From NCBI RefSeq assembly GCF_016808335.1, contig NC_053138.1, positions 14,067,900 through 14,131,899 on the forward strand: a stretch of DNA of 64,000 bases. Reading direction: 5' to 3'. The notes under the pieces are model-generated. The model was not told where the DNA came from and ran no database searches. It saw only the letters and a program-made list of their open reading frames with translations. Position numbers and translations under genes: made by a program. This DNA is from Panicum virgatum (taxonomy: Eukaryota > Streptophyta > Magnoliopsida > Poales > Poaceae). This document shows, piece by piece, positions 12,416 through 25,593 of this stretch; position 1 is the stretch's first letter, and the number at the start of each line of letters is the position of its first letter.

Positions 12416-15318
12416 TTCAAATCATTTTTCTTCACAAATGTCGCAAAATGGTACTGCCATCTCACAAACGGAAGTAGGTTGTGCAAGATTTTTGGGACCA
12501 AGTTGCTAATCCTATCCGAGAGCAAACTTGGACGGTACAGCACAGGCAAAGAGCTGTCCATCCATAGGTCCCTCGTCTGTTTCAGTCACTAAATCTTCTA
12601 AAGCTGTAGCCGTGGGTACAGATGTAATGGAACCAAAGCCGATCACACATCCACGGAACACCTCGTTTCTCTGCGAAGATTATGGTTGTTAGGGAGGCCT
12701 CAGGAAACAACACGCCTCTCTGCTGGGATCTTCGCCATGGGTATTCGGTTTTTGTGGCGGATGTAGCAGATGAGCCCCGATCTCACGGACAGTGCGAACA
12801 GTCAGGAGAGACGCTGGGGCTCGCCTGCAGATCGTGTCCGAGGGGTAAAACTGGATGATACCGCACATAGGAAAGCAGCGCATCCCCAGGTCCCTCGATC
12901 AAAAACGCAGAGCGCTTGATGAGTAGAAATAGAAGAGAATCGACATGGCGAAAATATCAACAAGAACGGATGCTCAGCGAATACGAACCAAAAGTAAAAG
13001 TCATCATATCGCCATGGCGGCGATCGATGAAAGTGTATGTAACCTCTTCGTCGCACCCTACCATGGAAGAAAAAAAACGCAGGGGGCAAAACAAAAAAAC
13101 TAGACCAGAAGGAAGATCGTGAGCAGAATAAAGAACCGAAGAAGACGAATGCGGCGGCGGCGCGGACGAATGGTGTTCTAGAGTTCGGAGTTGGGTGGTA
13201 TAAATAGGAGTTGGAGCGGAGGAACGGAACCTGGAACGGCCGCTGGATCTTTTAGGCCGAAAAAGTGTTGGACTCTTCGGCCTGCCTTGCCCGGTGGGCT
13301 GTACCTCCTGTAAACGATTTTGTTGTTGGCGCGAACGGCCCAATTTTAGTGAAGGCTGGGCCTGTTTTTCTTAGAAATCTACTAGGGCCGAAGGCACAGC
13401 TCTCCTCCGCACCGAGTCCTGACGTCAGCCCATGTCGGAACTTGGAAGAGACCAAACCGGCAAAACTGCAAATGCAGAGGGCGCGACACGCGCGCCGTCG
13501 GCCGTCCTTTCCCCCCGTTCTTCTCCGGCTACAGGTCTGAGGTCTGGAACCAGCAGGGACGACGTTCCCTTCCAGTTCCCAAAGCAAAGCCACGGCACGC
13601 GCGCGCAGCTACGGCTTGGCAGATGGAAGCTACGGCCGCGGCCGCAATGATCGCCCGTCTCCTCCGCTGACGAGTGACTGAACGGAGGTCGGAGCCGGAA
13701 GAGCTCGGGGGGACACCAACGAAACGACAATGGCCGTGACCGCGATTAGACGCATCACAAAAAGAAGCTGTTCGCCACCGCCAGCCGCGGCGCCGATCGA
13801 CGCTTCGTTCCATCGCGCATCGCGCCCCTACTCCGTAGGTCAGCGAGTGCGCGAGACTGGCTGGCGGTGGCCGCCGTGAACCGCATCATCAGGCATTCAG
13901 GCCGGGGAAACCGAGGCCGGAAAAGCTCGTCGGCGTTCGTTTCAGGCACCGGTCACCTCGCCCTGGCGCTTCGCCAACACCCGCGTGGTTCGGCGGCTTT
14001 GTCCCGGCGCAGCCTTCGCCCTGCGTAGACGTCAGAGGCACTTTAGTTGGTCGATCGGTATGCGCATTTCATAGGGCAAATCATAACGATCTGACGACAC
14101 ATAAACGTTGTCTGAACAGGGCTGGAACCTTTTTTGTTGTTTCCACGAGCTTTGCTGCCTTCATTCCTGCCTAACTCCACTGGAAACAATTCTGTTTGAT
14201 CGATCGATCCATCACACTTGGCTTCCTCCTGCCTTTGCAGAGACACGATCATTAGCCAGAAGTTTCTGCCGTTGATTCGCGAGGTTGCTGGTCTAATCTT
14301 TCGGTTACGCTAGCACCAACTGCAGTGCATGTACTAACCCAAACTCGCAGAAAAGAAATCCATCCTGGGATTACACATGATCCTTCTTTTCCCCTTTGAG
14401 GTTCGGTTCCAATTATCAATCTGTGGGTCCGATCCGACGCACACTGTTGCTGGCGAATAAAGCGCTGGCTTGGGATGCTGTCTGTGTCTGTGTTTCGCTC
14501 GCGATCGCAGTTGGGCGCGAGGTCATTGTCCCACCGCTCTGCCTCGACTCAACTGAAACTGAAGTGATAGCTGCTGGGGACACTTCGGCATCATTCCTGA
14601 CCCCGGCTCCTTTGCATTCCTCCCTAGGGGCGAAAAATAAAGCTCTTTCTATTCTACATGTCTGAAAATGCATGAGTGTTATACTGATGAACTCCAAACA
14701 CTTTCCAGCCTTCCAGGGCTATGGTTTTTTTTTTCTGAACAAGAACAAGCAGTACTACAGACTACAGTCGACGGTCATTTGAACATGAAAGGCCATTTGT
14801 CGCCGAAAATACTCTTCTGAGTAGTATAGTCGGTAGCTGTGGTTGCTAGTATTGTTGATTTGTTGCCTTCTCCCTTTTGGGGTCGTTGCACTGCCAAGTC
14901 TAATAATCTAGCCTTACTTGTTTTTCTAATACAATCAACAGCTGTCATACCCGGTTCTTTTCCACAAAAAAAAATCAGGTAGTCAGGTAAGCATAGGAGC
15001 CTCGAACAGTTACATTACATACAGCTTCCCGTAGGGACCTCGCGCATGTGTACGTTATCCATTCACTGTATTTCCTGTTCTTCGGTTGTTTCAATGAAAA
15101 GATGCTTCTCGGGGAAAAATTGCTCGTCCGTGTGGTCGTCCTGACTAGCGACACTGCGCACGTCTGAAAAAGAAAACGAGGCGCAGCACCGGTGTAGAGC
15201 GGCCGTCAAGTGTCTGTACGATCGCACTGATCATGTGTCGGGATCGAATGGAGAAAGAGCAGTCAAAATATGCGTACCGTCAGGTTGATCATGTCTCTGA
15301 AACTCACGAGCGCAGTGA
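12416..15318. other. Intergenic, possible orphan promoter near 13197
   Basis: Open frames between 12700 and 13950 overlap in several phases on both strands and show no recognisable protein. A TATA-like string (ggtataaatagg, about 13196-13207) followed by gene-proximal motifs (ggccca and tgggcc near 13350-13390) could be a promoter, but no coding region follows it. 14040-15300 is unremarkable. Confidence 0.35.
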
Positions 15319-15662
15319 GGGCCGTGCTTCGTTACTACTGGAATTTTACGAGTATGTTTTTCAAGAGAGAATCTCGTATCTATGGAGTACTAAATGAAAT
15401 TTATTTGCATAATCTTTTCAGAGATGGGTGTAACTCTTCGAAACGAATCTAATGACAGTAATTAATTAATTATTTGCTACAGTGTGCTGCAGTGACTGTT
15501 CTCTAATCACGCGGTCAAAAGCCTCATTAGATTCGTCTCGCGATTTACACAGGAGGTTGTGGAGGTGGTTTTATAATTAGACTCCATTTAATACTCTAAA
15601 TTAGTGATTAAAGGGCCAAAAAGTTTTCGCGAAATTTTTTACAACTCAAACCAACACACAGT
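15319..15662. mobile_element. Degenerate Tourist-like MITE
   Basis: Related to the MITE at 1539. It shares ggccgtgcttcg at the left, gagtactaaatgaaatttat near 15384, cctcattagattcgtctcgc near 15521, and a decayed right terminus (aaaccaacacacag). No reliable target duplication remains. Confidence 0.6.
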
Positions 15663-16760
15663 TATTTTTCTTCAGCGTCTTCATTCAAGTGGGTGCTTGC
15701 GAGTTCTCTCTGTTTCAGTGGAAGAAGTGGATGTGCATGTCCATCGTGTCCGAACGATGCTCCTGTCCTGCCTTGATGCCAAATACTACACGTGCTCGTC
15801 TTGGCTGCTTCGACTGAATGAATGTTGAATTGGGGGTAGCTGGGAAGACTGAGTCCTAACTAATCCGGTCTTTGTTTGACTGACCGGCTTCGTCAGACCA
15901 ATTAATTGCAGTGTGTTGACTGTTGACCCAGGTTTGGAGCACTGCGGGGATATGTGGGTGGAACGGAGTCAAGGATATGAAACACTCAGGCAGCGGAGAG
16001 TAACCATGGAAAAGAAAAGGCTGTAAAAGCTCCTGGAGCAGAGTAAGCATGGCGCTGGATCATCGAGTGCGCAGCAGGCTGTGTAATTCTGATTTCCGCG
16101 CCCGTATCATTGACTGCGCTGCACTGCACTGCTTTGCACTGAACGCACACCACAGTCTGTTCTTCTTCAGCGTTTCACTCACTAGCGCTGAAATAGCCTC
16201 TTTTGTTTTGGCAAAAACACTGAAAATGGCATAGGTCGCTTTCTCCGCGCACGTTTTCCCGTCTTTTCTCAAGCTTCCGCTCCTCGTTGCGTTGCACTTG
16301 CACACGTCCACTAGTCTTTTTCCACACTTCCGAAGAAGTCGAAGCCATCCACCGGGCTGCGTTTTGGCCCGTAGGTTGGTCACCATCTGCCATCGTGATC
16401 GCTGACCGCGGGATCCCGTAGCAAGCTAGGACACACAAGGGGGAAGGGCGAACGGGACGACTCGAAGCAGCACGGAGCCAGGGCTCCGAAAAATCCGACG
16501 GCCATCATTGCCCCATCCCAGCCCCGTGACCGCACCGCGCGAGGTCACGCTCTCTCCTTCAGCGGGTGCCGGCGGCCGCCCGCGCCACTCTCACGGTCTC
16601 ACCTCGAACGAAAACGCCCACCAATTCCCCAGCCGGCCCAACACTTCCCCAACCGCACGGCACCCAGGCTCCAGACGCCTCGGATCACAGGGCTCCCGAC
16701 TGTGTGCGCGGCCCCGCTCCGTCCGTCCCGTCTCGTTTCGCGCTCCCCTGCTTTCGAACC
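15663..16760. other. Intergenic region upstream of the MAKR-like gene
   Basis: Sequence becomes G+C-rich towards 16850. No domain is recognised in the open frames. A weak TATA-like string (gtttaaaag, about 16762-16770) lies about 85 bp before the MAKR-like start codon. Confidence 0.45.
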
Positions 16761-16851
16761 AGTTTAAAAGGCCGCGGGCAGCCAGCCCACCACGTCCCCG
16801 TCACGGCACGCACGCACCCATCGCACCAGCCTCGCCTCTCGCCACGACCCC

Positions 16852-17816
16852 ATGCAGCTGCAGGTCCTCCGCCTCCTGGCGGCGCGGCGCGCCGTGGCGA
16901 CGACCATCACGGCGCCGGCGTCCTCCGAGGCCCCGGACGGCGACGCGGAGGCGGAGGAGGACGAGGGCCCCTTCTTCGACCTCGACTTCTCCGGCTCCTC
17001 CGTCCGGGCCTCCTCCAGCTCCGCCGGCAGCGCCTCCTCGGGCTCCGAGTCCGACGACGCCTTCACCGAGCTCGACTTCATCATCTCCCTGCACCGGACC
17101 CGCTCCGCCTCCCCGACCTACGACGCCCTCTTCTTCGGCGCCGGCCTCGCGCCGCCGCCGCCGCCGCTGCTCAAATTCTGCGAGTCCGAGCCCAGCGCCA
17201 AGGCCGCCGCCGCCGGCCCGCACGCGCGGTACGGCAGCAAACTTGGCGGCGGCCTGCGGACGCTCAGCTTCGGGGCCAGGAAGGCCGCGTTCTACGGCGG
17301 CCGCCCCAGCTTCGCGGGGAGCTCCAGCAGCGCTCGCTCGCTGCGGCTGTTCATGGAGTCCCCGGCGGACGGCGACGACGACGAGCAGCAGGCCGCCGAG
17401 GAGGAGCCGGAGCCGAGACGCGCGCCGTCGCAGGACGTCATCAAGAGGTACCTGACCAAGATCTCGCGGCGGCTGCGGAGCGTGCGGCCCCGCTCCGCCG
17501 GCGGCGAGGCCAGGGGCCTCCGTCGCCTGCGCAAGAGCCGGTCGGCGTCGGCGGCCGTGACGCTCGCGGCGCCGCCCCGCCGCGACGACTCGCTCGTCGA
17601 GAAGCAGGACGGCATCGCCAGCGCCATCGCGCACTGCAAGGAGTCGCTCCACGGAGGTCCGTTCCATCTCTCAACTCTGAACTGAACTGAACTGATTGCA
17701 GTGCGTCAATCCAGATTACTGATCCTGCTGCAACCTCGATCTTCTCCGCAGCGTCCCTGTCGGAGTGCGACTCCCCGCTGCTGCGTTCACGGAGTGATCC
17801 TGGGAAATGCAACTGA
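16852..17816 (+). CDS. Probable membrane-associated kinase regulator (MAKR-like)
   Basis: Two exons, 16852-17656 and 17752-17816 (GT-AG intron), give 870 nt and 289 residues. The N-terminal half has the acidic/hydrophobic motifs FFDLDF (about residue 42) and FTELDFIISL (about 71), followed by Ser-rich sequence. A basic stretch (KRYLTKISRRLRSVRPRS, about 200-217) precedes a C-terminal block containing KQDGIASAIAHCKESL, characteristic of the MAKR/BKI1-related family. Known members sit at the plasma membrane through basic residues and modulate receptor kinases, including brassinosteroid signalling. There is no transmembrane helix. Exon 1 is very G+C-rich with many third-position G/C codons, as in many grass genes. 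Which kinase it regulates cannot be told. Confidence 0.82.
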
Positions 17817-18545
17817 TCGAAGGTCGCCAGCTCCGTTCGGAACCCCTGACGAAACTGGAGGTCGAGCATGCACAGGCCTCTTCCCGAAATTCAGCGAAGA
17901 AGAGACAAACAAAGCACAAATGAAATGAATCATTAACGCATCAATCAAGAACATACATGCGGCGGCCATGCCGGCTTGAGGAGATTTTCATATGTCTGTT
18001 TTTGTTTATGTGTGTGTGTGTGTGTGTGTGTTTCACGTCCTTTGATTTAGCTCCTTTTGTTGGAAGCGTGGGAAAAGAGCTCTTTTTAGGCTTTCTTTGC
18101 CCCCCTCATGTAGAAGCGTGGACTGTAGTAGCCGCGTCTTTTGCCGTTTCGTGTGCTTCGTTTTCTAAAGTTTTGGTTGTACAAGTGACTTGTAACATCG
18201 ACTTGTAACTAGGCGAGTACATTTTGGGCTCTGAGCTTTGACCGCGGATTGGATTTCTCCAGTGTCCAGTGCTCGCACCCCGTTCACAGCTGTTGGATCC
18301 ACTGTGGGCACGCATCCTGCGAAACCAAGCCTGGCCAGGGCTCATCAGCGAGGCTAATTGCAGAGTTAACAGGGGCTTTCGCTGCAAAGCTGAAGCCAAA
18401 CGAACACAAATGGGGGCAAGGAAAGGGATAAAAGCTGAGGAAAAAGCTCGGCGGGGGCCGCTCTCATGGCGTCGCGCCATGATGGCGGCGGGCGGAAAAG
18501 CGCCGCGCGCGTACTTACGGTGCCGGTGGGGGAGGAGAAGACAAC
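17817..18545 (+). other. 3' flank of the MAKR-like gene
   Basis: Contains a (GT)n tract of about 22 bp (18009-18030) and otherwise unique-looking sequence with no open frame of note. Confidence 0.4.
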
Positions 18546-18855
18546 GCCCCGTTTGGATGACACTAGCACAAAAAAAAAATCCTGTATCAAGTATTAAACG
18601 AAATTTATTTGTAAAATATTTTTACAGATGGGTGTAATTTTTCGCGACGAATCTAATGACGATAATTAATCGATGATTCACTACATTGATGCTACAGTAC
18701 CAACCTCTAATCATCGGCCAAAAACCTCATTAGATTCGTCTCGCAAAGTAGCACAGTGATTGTGGAGTTAATTTTTCAAACTGTTTTTATTTAGTACTTC
18801 TAATTATTGGTCAAAGTTTGTCCTAATTGTGCTACTTGAGTAACCAAACTGGGCC
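18546..18855. mobile_element. Tourist-like MITE, same family as 1539
   Basis: Termini gccccgtttgg and ccaaactgggcc are inverted with mismatches. The interior shares aagtattaaacgaaatttat near 18588 and cctcattagattcgtctcgc near 18724 with the other copies. Confidence 0.65.
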
Positions 18856-18970
18856 AAGGATCTGTGCGTGATTCTGATGGGCCTCGGGAACCGCGCCGGC
18901 CCAATTTCTTTCCCTTATCTTGACTTCCTTGCTTTTCCACTGCTCCGTGACTTCCTCCTCTTCCGGCGCG

Positions 18971-19004
<34 letters not shown>

Positions 19005-19683
19005 CGGGTGACGGGCCGCTTGCCGCGTTGGGTCCCTTTCGTTTACCTCTCTCTCTCTGCTAGCTTTTTTTTTCTTAAGAAATCTCTGCTAGCTTTTGCA
19101 GGGGGCGTGCAGCGCCCAAAGCTTTGACGACGCACAGGGCCGGGAAAGAGCTTAGCAGCGCGAAAGCTTTTGTGCCGGTCAGAGCCTTTGGCCTCTCGCT
19201 TCGCTTTGTATAGCTTTGCCCGTCTTTGCTACGCTCGTCTCAGCTCCTCCTAAACTCATCCTGAAAGGCACGGCGGCTTAGCAAGCATGCGAAGCTAGCG
19301 AAAGCCGAAAGCCCTACGTGCTCGGCATGCCTCGCCGCCACTGTCACCACCAGCGCTGTGAAAAAAAAAAATCACCGGCCCCGATGCGGTGCGGTTACAG
19401 GGCAGTGAGTGATTGCCAGAACCCCGGCTGTAATGGAATGGATTGGATTGGATCTAGCCGTAGTGGCCACTGGTCACTCCTCGTGGTCAGTCAGGTGAGT
19501 CGAGGGCGATCATGGCGTCTGCATGCCTCCTCGGGTAGTATGAAGTGGAGTGGTATGCGCTTCGGCTCGGTCCTGCCCTTTTACCGATGACAAAACTGCA
19601 TTCCCCTGCAGAAGCTCGCGAGTGCAATGATGCTGAGCTGCAGGAGGTGGGCGCTGGGTCTGGGCATTCTTCAAGGAGTAAAT
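18856..19683. other. Intergenic, includes a poly(G) run
   Basis: Holds the G-run described separately and a CT-rich stretch near 19047. No gene recognised. Confidence 0.45.
18973..19002. repeat. Homopolymer of about 30 G
   Basis: Thirty consecutive G residues. This could form a G-quadruplex, but such a run may also be a sequencing or assembly artefact, so its length should not be trusted. Confidence 0.9.
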
Positions 19684-19800
19684 TCCCTATATGTCACTGG
19701 GAAATGTAACTCATCCCTTATGTGTCATTGAAAATTAGAACATCCCTTCAATACTATTGTTTTAAATTTTTCATCCCCTCTATGCCATTGCCGTCAAAAG
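19684..19800. repeat. Diverged ~30-bp tandem repeat, possible transposon terminus
   Basis: Four imperfect units beginning with ccct and containing a (t)g(t/c)cattg-like core followed by A-rich sequence and cat. It resembles repetitive termini of grass Mutator-like elements, but no partner end was found. Confidence 0.35.
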
Positions 19801-20547
19801 CAGAGCGCCGCTTCGGCCATCTCAGGTTGGCCCCGCTAGATCAACGCTAGCATTTGACTGTAATTAAAAGAACAAGCTCTGAAATTCAATCGTTGCTAAC
19901 TACTACTAGCACCTGAAGTTCTGAACATTCTGTACTGTAAATCTGTAATGCACGGGCCTTGGATTAGGGTCTAGCGCCTGAAGCCGGATGGGAGAAAATA
20001 CTGAACTCTGAGCAAGTAGCTGCTGGCTGTTGCTACGATAGCGGCAGCGCGACCGGAGCTCCAAGCGTCTCGAGGCAGATGCCTCGCCGTTGAATCGGAG
20101 CAGCATGGAACTGCGCCGTTGATCCTTGACAGCGGCCGGAGGACACGGTGGTTGCTGCCGGCAAAGCCTGTTTGCAGAGCCACGAGCAGCCTCCTTGGGC
20201 TCGCCTCGGCGTGTTCGGATCATTCGGTTTTGCAGCTTCAGAGGTGCATGCACAGGCGATTGGGCATCAGAGAGAGGGCGTTTCCAGCTCCAGGTCCCGT
20301 GCATGTCGACGGCCATGGACGCAGGTCGATCGAGCACGAGGTGATCAGAGGATCTAATCTCTCCGGAGCCGAGAGATTGTTTCTGAACTCTCCAAGTTGT
20401 TCCAATACATGAATCTTGTCCGGCGGTGCATGCATGCATTGGATGCCGCCTTCGAAAGTCAGCAACCAAACGCCACCACATGAAAGAGCAAGGCGAAGCA
20501 TTTCCAACCAATTTCTTGCCTTTGCCCAAGGGAGGCTGTTAATTTTT
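19801..20547. other. Intergenic, nothing recognised
   Basis: Open frames on both strands (19906-20567) without a recognisable domain. A catgcatgcat string lies near 20430. Confidence 0.4.
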
Positions 20548-21551
20548 GGGAAAAGTCTGTTTTTCAACCCTGAACTATCACGCTAGTTCGATTTTGACCC
20601 TTGAACTATGAAACCGGACATCCCACACCTTCAACTAACGAAACCGTTTGAAAAACAACCTGGCTCAGCCAAAGGCGGTTTTGCTAAAGTAAAATTTCCG
20701 AATTTCTGAAATTTCACACCTCTCTCAATTAAATAATAAAGAAGGCATAGTTAATATTGTCTAAAAATCATGATATTTTTTTGGGAGGTAGATCAAAAGA
20801 CAAGGAATCTATTTTGGCTATATGTAATACAATAGACATAAAGGAATTTGAATTATAAAATTTTAAAAATAGGTAGAATTCAAAATTCCTTGAATTTTTA
20901 GGTCAGCTAAACGGTCAGCTAAACCTATGATAAAAATGCATTAAAAATATGATAATTCATAATTTTTTATTTAGTTTAGTTAGGTACTTTTTATTGGCCC
21001 AAGTTCTATAGAAAATTCATAAATTAAAATTTGAGGAATCAAATTTGATTCAAATTTGAGCATTGCGAAGTAATTCAAAAACTTTCATAAAAACTTGGGC
21101 CAATAAAAAATACCTTATTAAACTAAATAAAAAATTATGAATTATCATATTTTTATTTCATTTTTATCAAAGGTTTAGCTAACCCAAAACTTCAAGAAAT
21201 TTTGAATTCTACCCATTTTTAAAATTTTATAATTCAAATTTCATTATGTTTAATGTATCACATCTAGCCAAAATAAATTCCTTGTCTTTTTATCTACCTC
21301 CCAAAAAAATATCATGATTTTTAGACAATATTAACTATGCCTTCTTTCTTATTTAATTGAGAGAGGTGTGAAATTCCAGGAATTCGAAAATGCTACTGTA
21401 GCAAAACCGCCCTCAGAACAGCTTGCTACAGTGCTCGAGTGGTGATTCAGACGGTTTTGCCAGTTCGAGGGCCTAGGTTACCCGGTTTCGTAGTTGGAGG
21501 TTGAAAAACAGACTTCTTGATTAGTTCGAGGTTGTAAAATAGACTTATCCC
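20548..21551. mobile_element. Fold-back element with near full-length inverted repeats
   Basis: About 1 kb whose left half is largely the reverse complement of its right half. Examples are ggcatagttaatattgtc (20736) against gacaatattaactatgcc (21325), and catgatatttttttgggagg (20769) against cctcccaaaaaaatatcatg (21297). Ends read gggaaaagtctgttttt and its inverted counterpart near 21535-21551. No coding capacity. Terminal layout matches the elements at 9838, 28500 and 29700. Confidence 0.8.
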
Positions 21552-24500
21552 TAAAAAAACAGATTTTTTAGGCCAGCTTTTGCTTTCCCAAAGCCAACTG
21601 TTATTTTTGCTTGAGGCTTATCCTTTCATCTACTCGTGGAGGAGAAAGGCACCACGCATTGCATGCTCGCTTTGCCCCTCTCTTTCCGTCTGGGAGTGTG
21701 CTACAGTGGGTGCTAGCTGCAGGCAGCAGCGGACAGTGGAGCTCGCTTTGTCTGCTGATGTGGTCAGGGTCAACTGTGCCCAGCTTGCACGGCTGCAGAA
21801 ATGCATCGTCGTTCATTATCCATTCTCTCAACCGGCTGACTGATTTTCAAAAAAAAAAACGGCTGACTCGGACGATCTCCATGGCTCCAAGCATCCATTC
21901 CTTCGAATATACAAGTAGATGAGGTGACTGTAGCAAGTAGTCTGTCTGGTACATGCATCATGTTGGAGAAGGAGCAACTGCTCGTTGGGATTGTTTCAGC
22001 CAATTATTTTGGGCATCCTGTGGATACGCCTGTCTTCAGGGAAGGGACTGATGGTTCTGTGATCCATGAACGGGGAATTCATGGAGGTGTCCACGTGCTT
22101 ATCATGTGAAAATTTGTTGATACTAGTTTGTGTTTGACACATCAAGGTTGTGAAAAATTGTTGATACTAGTTTGAGTCTGTGCATTTTTGTAGTCTTTTT
22201 TTCTTGCGAGTTGGTCTTTTTAGTCTTTCAGATTTTGTGTTGGTTGGTGACCGTCTATTTTAGTCATTTCATTTTTTTCTTGTGGTGGCTGAGTGCATCC
22301 GCTGTGCACAGACCGGAACCAATATTTCGTGTGTCAGTAGTGTGTGTTCGGCCGTCGTCTGTCTGGGCCAGAGACTCGGAAGCTTTTGAGTGCGCTGTAG
22401 CCGGGCCGGAGTTTTTTCGTAACTGCACACGATTCTGGCCCTAGAGGCGTTTTCTGCTGGGCCAATGGGCCGGTAACAGTGTTGCCCGTGCTGATGATGC
22501 TGCTGCTGCTTCACTTGCAGCGAAACACATGGTGAAAATTGTGGACTTGTAGGTTGAGTCGAGTGTGAAGCGAGGATTGTTCAGTTGTTTCCACCAGCCG
22601 ACCGTGCATGCAGTCTACTCCAGTCAAGATTTCTTCGTTGTTACCGCTCAGCAGCAAGTTAGCATGACAGCTAATTGTATATGCATAAGCATAGGCCGTG
22701 CAAAGCTAATATGTAGATCCATATCGCTGAACCAAATGCTGGCCTGTGGAGGCATGAGTTATTGTTAATATGTGGGGCCCACTGTGTACCAGCCGTCAAC
22801 ACGCGTCGGCTAATGGAATGATTGGGTCAGCTCGAGTTGCGCGGAACGGAGGTTGCGTCCGTCCTACACGTCGTGCTTCACTATCCAAAAAATCGAATAC
22901 GCCCCGTTAGCCTCACGTCCTTACCTCGCGGTTCTCGCCTCCAGGCACCAGCGCCGCCGCAGTCTCCTTCATGGTGCTTGGCTCATCCGGTGAGCATCCT
23001 CCTCCCCCAGGTGCTAATCCCTGCCCAGTCCAGCGGCCCCAACACCCTCTCTTCCTCAGCTCCTCCATAGAACCTAACTCATTTCTCTCATCGCTGGTGC
23101 CAGCACCTTCATCTCCATCCAAACTGGACACAGTAACTCTTGCGCCAGAAGCTAGCAGCTCGCAGCGGCGCTCTATATGTGTGAGTGCACATTGGTGGAC
23201 CTTCGACTGCGCGGATGCAGAGAAGACAAAGCGGCCGCTCGTGCAAGGGGAGAGGGGCATGACGAGCTACAATGCTGTACATGCTCTGCGCGGTCATAGA
23301 TTTGTCTTCAGCAGGCGAGCCATCTGGCGGCAACCCCGCCATTGCCAATCGATGTCGGCATCATCTCGATTCGTTTGCATTTGCCTCGGCCTGCCATCGT
23401 CATGGTCCGTCGCATGAGCAACCTCCTGCGGCAGCAACGTCTCCACGTGTGCGGCGGAGTCTGTCTGCCTCAATTCAGCTATTCAGGCGTGTGCTACCTG
23501 ATCATATTTGCTCCTCACGGGTCTGCTCAACTGGTGTAGTAGTGGATTCAAATAGTTCATGTACCCTCTTCTGTTCCCCCAAATCAATCTTCAATTCTTA
23601 TCCGTAGCCTTTTGTGTGCCCATAATTTTGCTACAAATCTGTCAAGCAAGCGTACTTTCATAATTTTGTTTCTCAGCATGTTGCTTTGGTCCATGTAATT
23701 TCAATTACCTCTGTTTGGCCAGGAACTGGGAGAACCAACATTTACATAAGAAAAAGTTGCATATATCAAATGTTTGCGTAGTTGAGTAGATCGTGCTTTT
23801 ACTTGAGCTTATTAATTACGAATTCCAGTGAGTTTTTTCTTTACTAAGAAATCATTTCATGATATACTTGAACATATCTTGCAGCTCTTTGTACTACTCA
23901 ATGAATCAATGTTCTGAAGTAGCCAAGATAGCAAAAACATTACATGTCTGATTCTATCTCAATTTGTGGTAGTCAGTTTTCTGAAGTGCAAGCTCAGTAG
24001 CTCTCTCTCAAGTTAGTATATATGATTTTATCATTTTAGTATACTAGAATATATAGTAGAATTTCATAAGATAGGAAGGTGCAGTCAGTAGTTGTTCTTT
24101 CTTTCGAATTTTCATTTCAGACCATGGTAAATTTGGTTCTTTTCTCATCATTTCTTCTCCAATTTTTTGTAGTATTCTGTTCACCCATGGTAGTACCAGA
24201 TCATATGTTTAAAACACATTAGATTGCAAATGTTGCTCGAGGTACCCCACAAGGCATCAACATATCTAGCAATGCGCTCTTATAATTCTTATTGATTATT
24301 ACATTAAGGGGTTACTGGTTTCGTGTACATATCTTCCGTCATAGACATTACCCCATGAGTTGCATTTCCAAACAGCGAGAATGATAGATAAGTTCCTTTT
24401 AAAAAAAAATTGGTGCAATAATGAAACATGTGGTATTAGTTCGCCTTTGATTCGAAAGGTTTTAACCTTTGGGAGAAAGGTTCAATTTCTTTTCTCATTG

Positions 24501-25593
24501 CTGGCTTCCTTGCAATTTTTTTTTGGGCTCTAAGAACTAAGGCAGTAATCTTGGTTCCTGATATTTTGAACGGTTACATATCTCACACAATGCCATAGTT
24601 TCTCATCTCATGTTATTGTTGTCTTATTGATGAAGGCATTAATGCTGTCTCACGCTATAATGTGTCGGCTCTTCGAGATTGAGTACTACTTCATTTTCAG
24701 GTATTAGTTCAAAAGAAGGGTGGCCAACAACGAATGAGTATGCAGTTATTGTGCTTTATCATTTACTATAATTGACCTATCTTTATTTTGTCTTTACGAG
24801 TTAATTAAGACCAATTGTTGCATGGCTTTTGGTCAATTTTAGAGTTCTACGCTTGGGAGTTATTTGATACAACCTGTTTAAGATTCAAACTTTGCAATAT
24901 TTTACCAATAATTTGACTATTATTTTTTATAATGTAAACTTTATATGATCAGTATATTTTACCATGATTATAAGTTTATAACCATAAGTGATATAATATA
25001 TGATAAATGATGAATGGTCAAGGTGTTATCTGGAAGACTATACCATGTAATACTATGCTTTATAAAAATGGAAGGAGGAAGTAACTATTAATTTTCCTCG
25101 CAAAAAAAAGTAAGTATTAATTTGCTGGCCGTTAAAAAAGAAGGGTCCTGCTGCACAAGCCATGTCTAACAGCGCAGGCCTGTACCTTCCATACTACTAC
25201 TACGCACACAAGCATCACAGTTCACAGGCGCGGCGAAGCGAGCCAATCTTGCTAGTCGTCCATACAAGCAAAAGAAATCTGCGCCAAGGATTTCATTGCC
25301 GTTATTCAACAACATGTTAGAACGAACAAACAAACAAGCCAGTACTTGTATGGTACAAAACCAGGTAAGAGAAGAAGAGCCGGAATTTACTGACAAGGAG
25401 GGAAGGAGCACTCTGCGGTTATACCTTAGCCGCCACAGTCACTACCTACGCCGGTCATCGCCGGTAAAAGAGAAAGGGCGAACACTAACACCGGCTCACC
25501 CACAAACACGTAGAGTACGTCGGCCACGCGCAAGTCAACCAAAGAGCATCGCGCCGCCATCGCAGCCTGCGCCTCCCCGATGATGCCCAGCCG
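21552..25593. other. Long intergenic stretch
   Basis: 22820-23600 has moderate G+C with open frames in several phases and no recognised domain. 23600-25130 is A+T-rich; near 25068 the string aatggaaggaggaagta resembles a decayed Stowaway terminus. I find no supported gene. Confidence 0.4.

Noticed and set aside
12689..13950. Possible minus-strand gene with a promoter near 13200
   Set aside because: The TATA-like string points the other way and no frame downstream looks coding.
16508..17690. Alternative long frames overlapping the MAKR-like gene on both strands
   Set aside because: Low-complexity Arg/Pro or Ala/Gly-rich shadows of the real frame, which alone shows family motifs and a sensible second exon.
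20420..20440. catgcatgcat string as an RY seed-specific promoter element
   Set aside because: No gene lies within promoter distance, so a regulatory role cannot be supported.
22822..23607. Possible small gene
   Set aside because: Several short overlapping frames with no domain, no plausible intron structure and no conserved motif.
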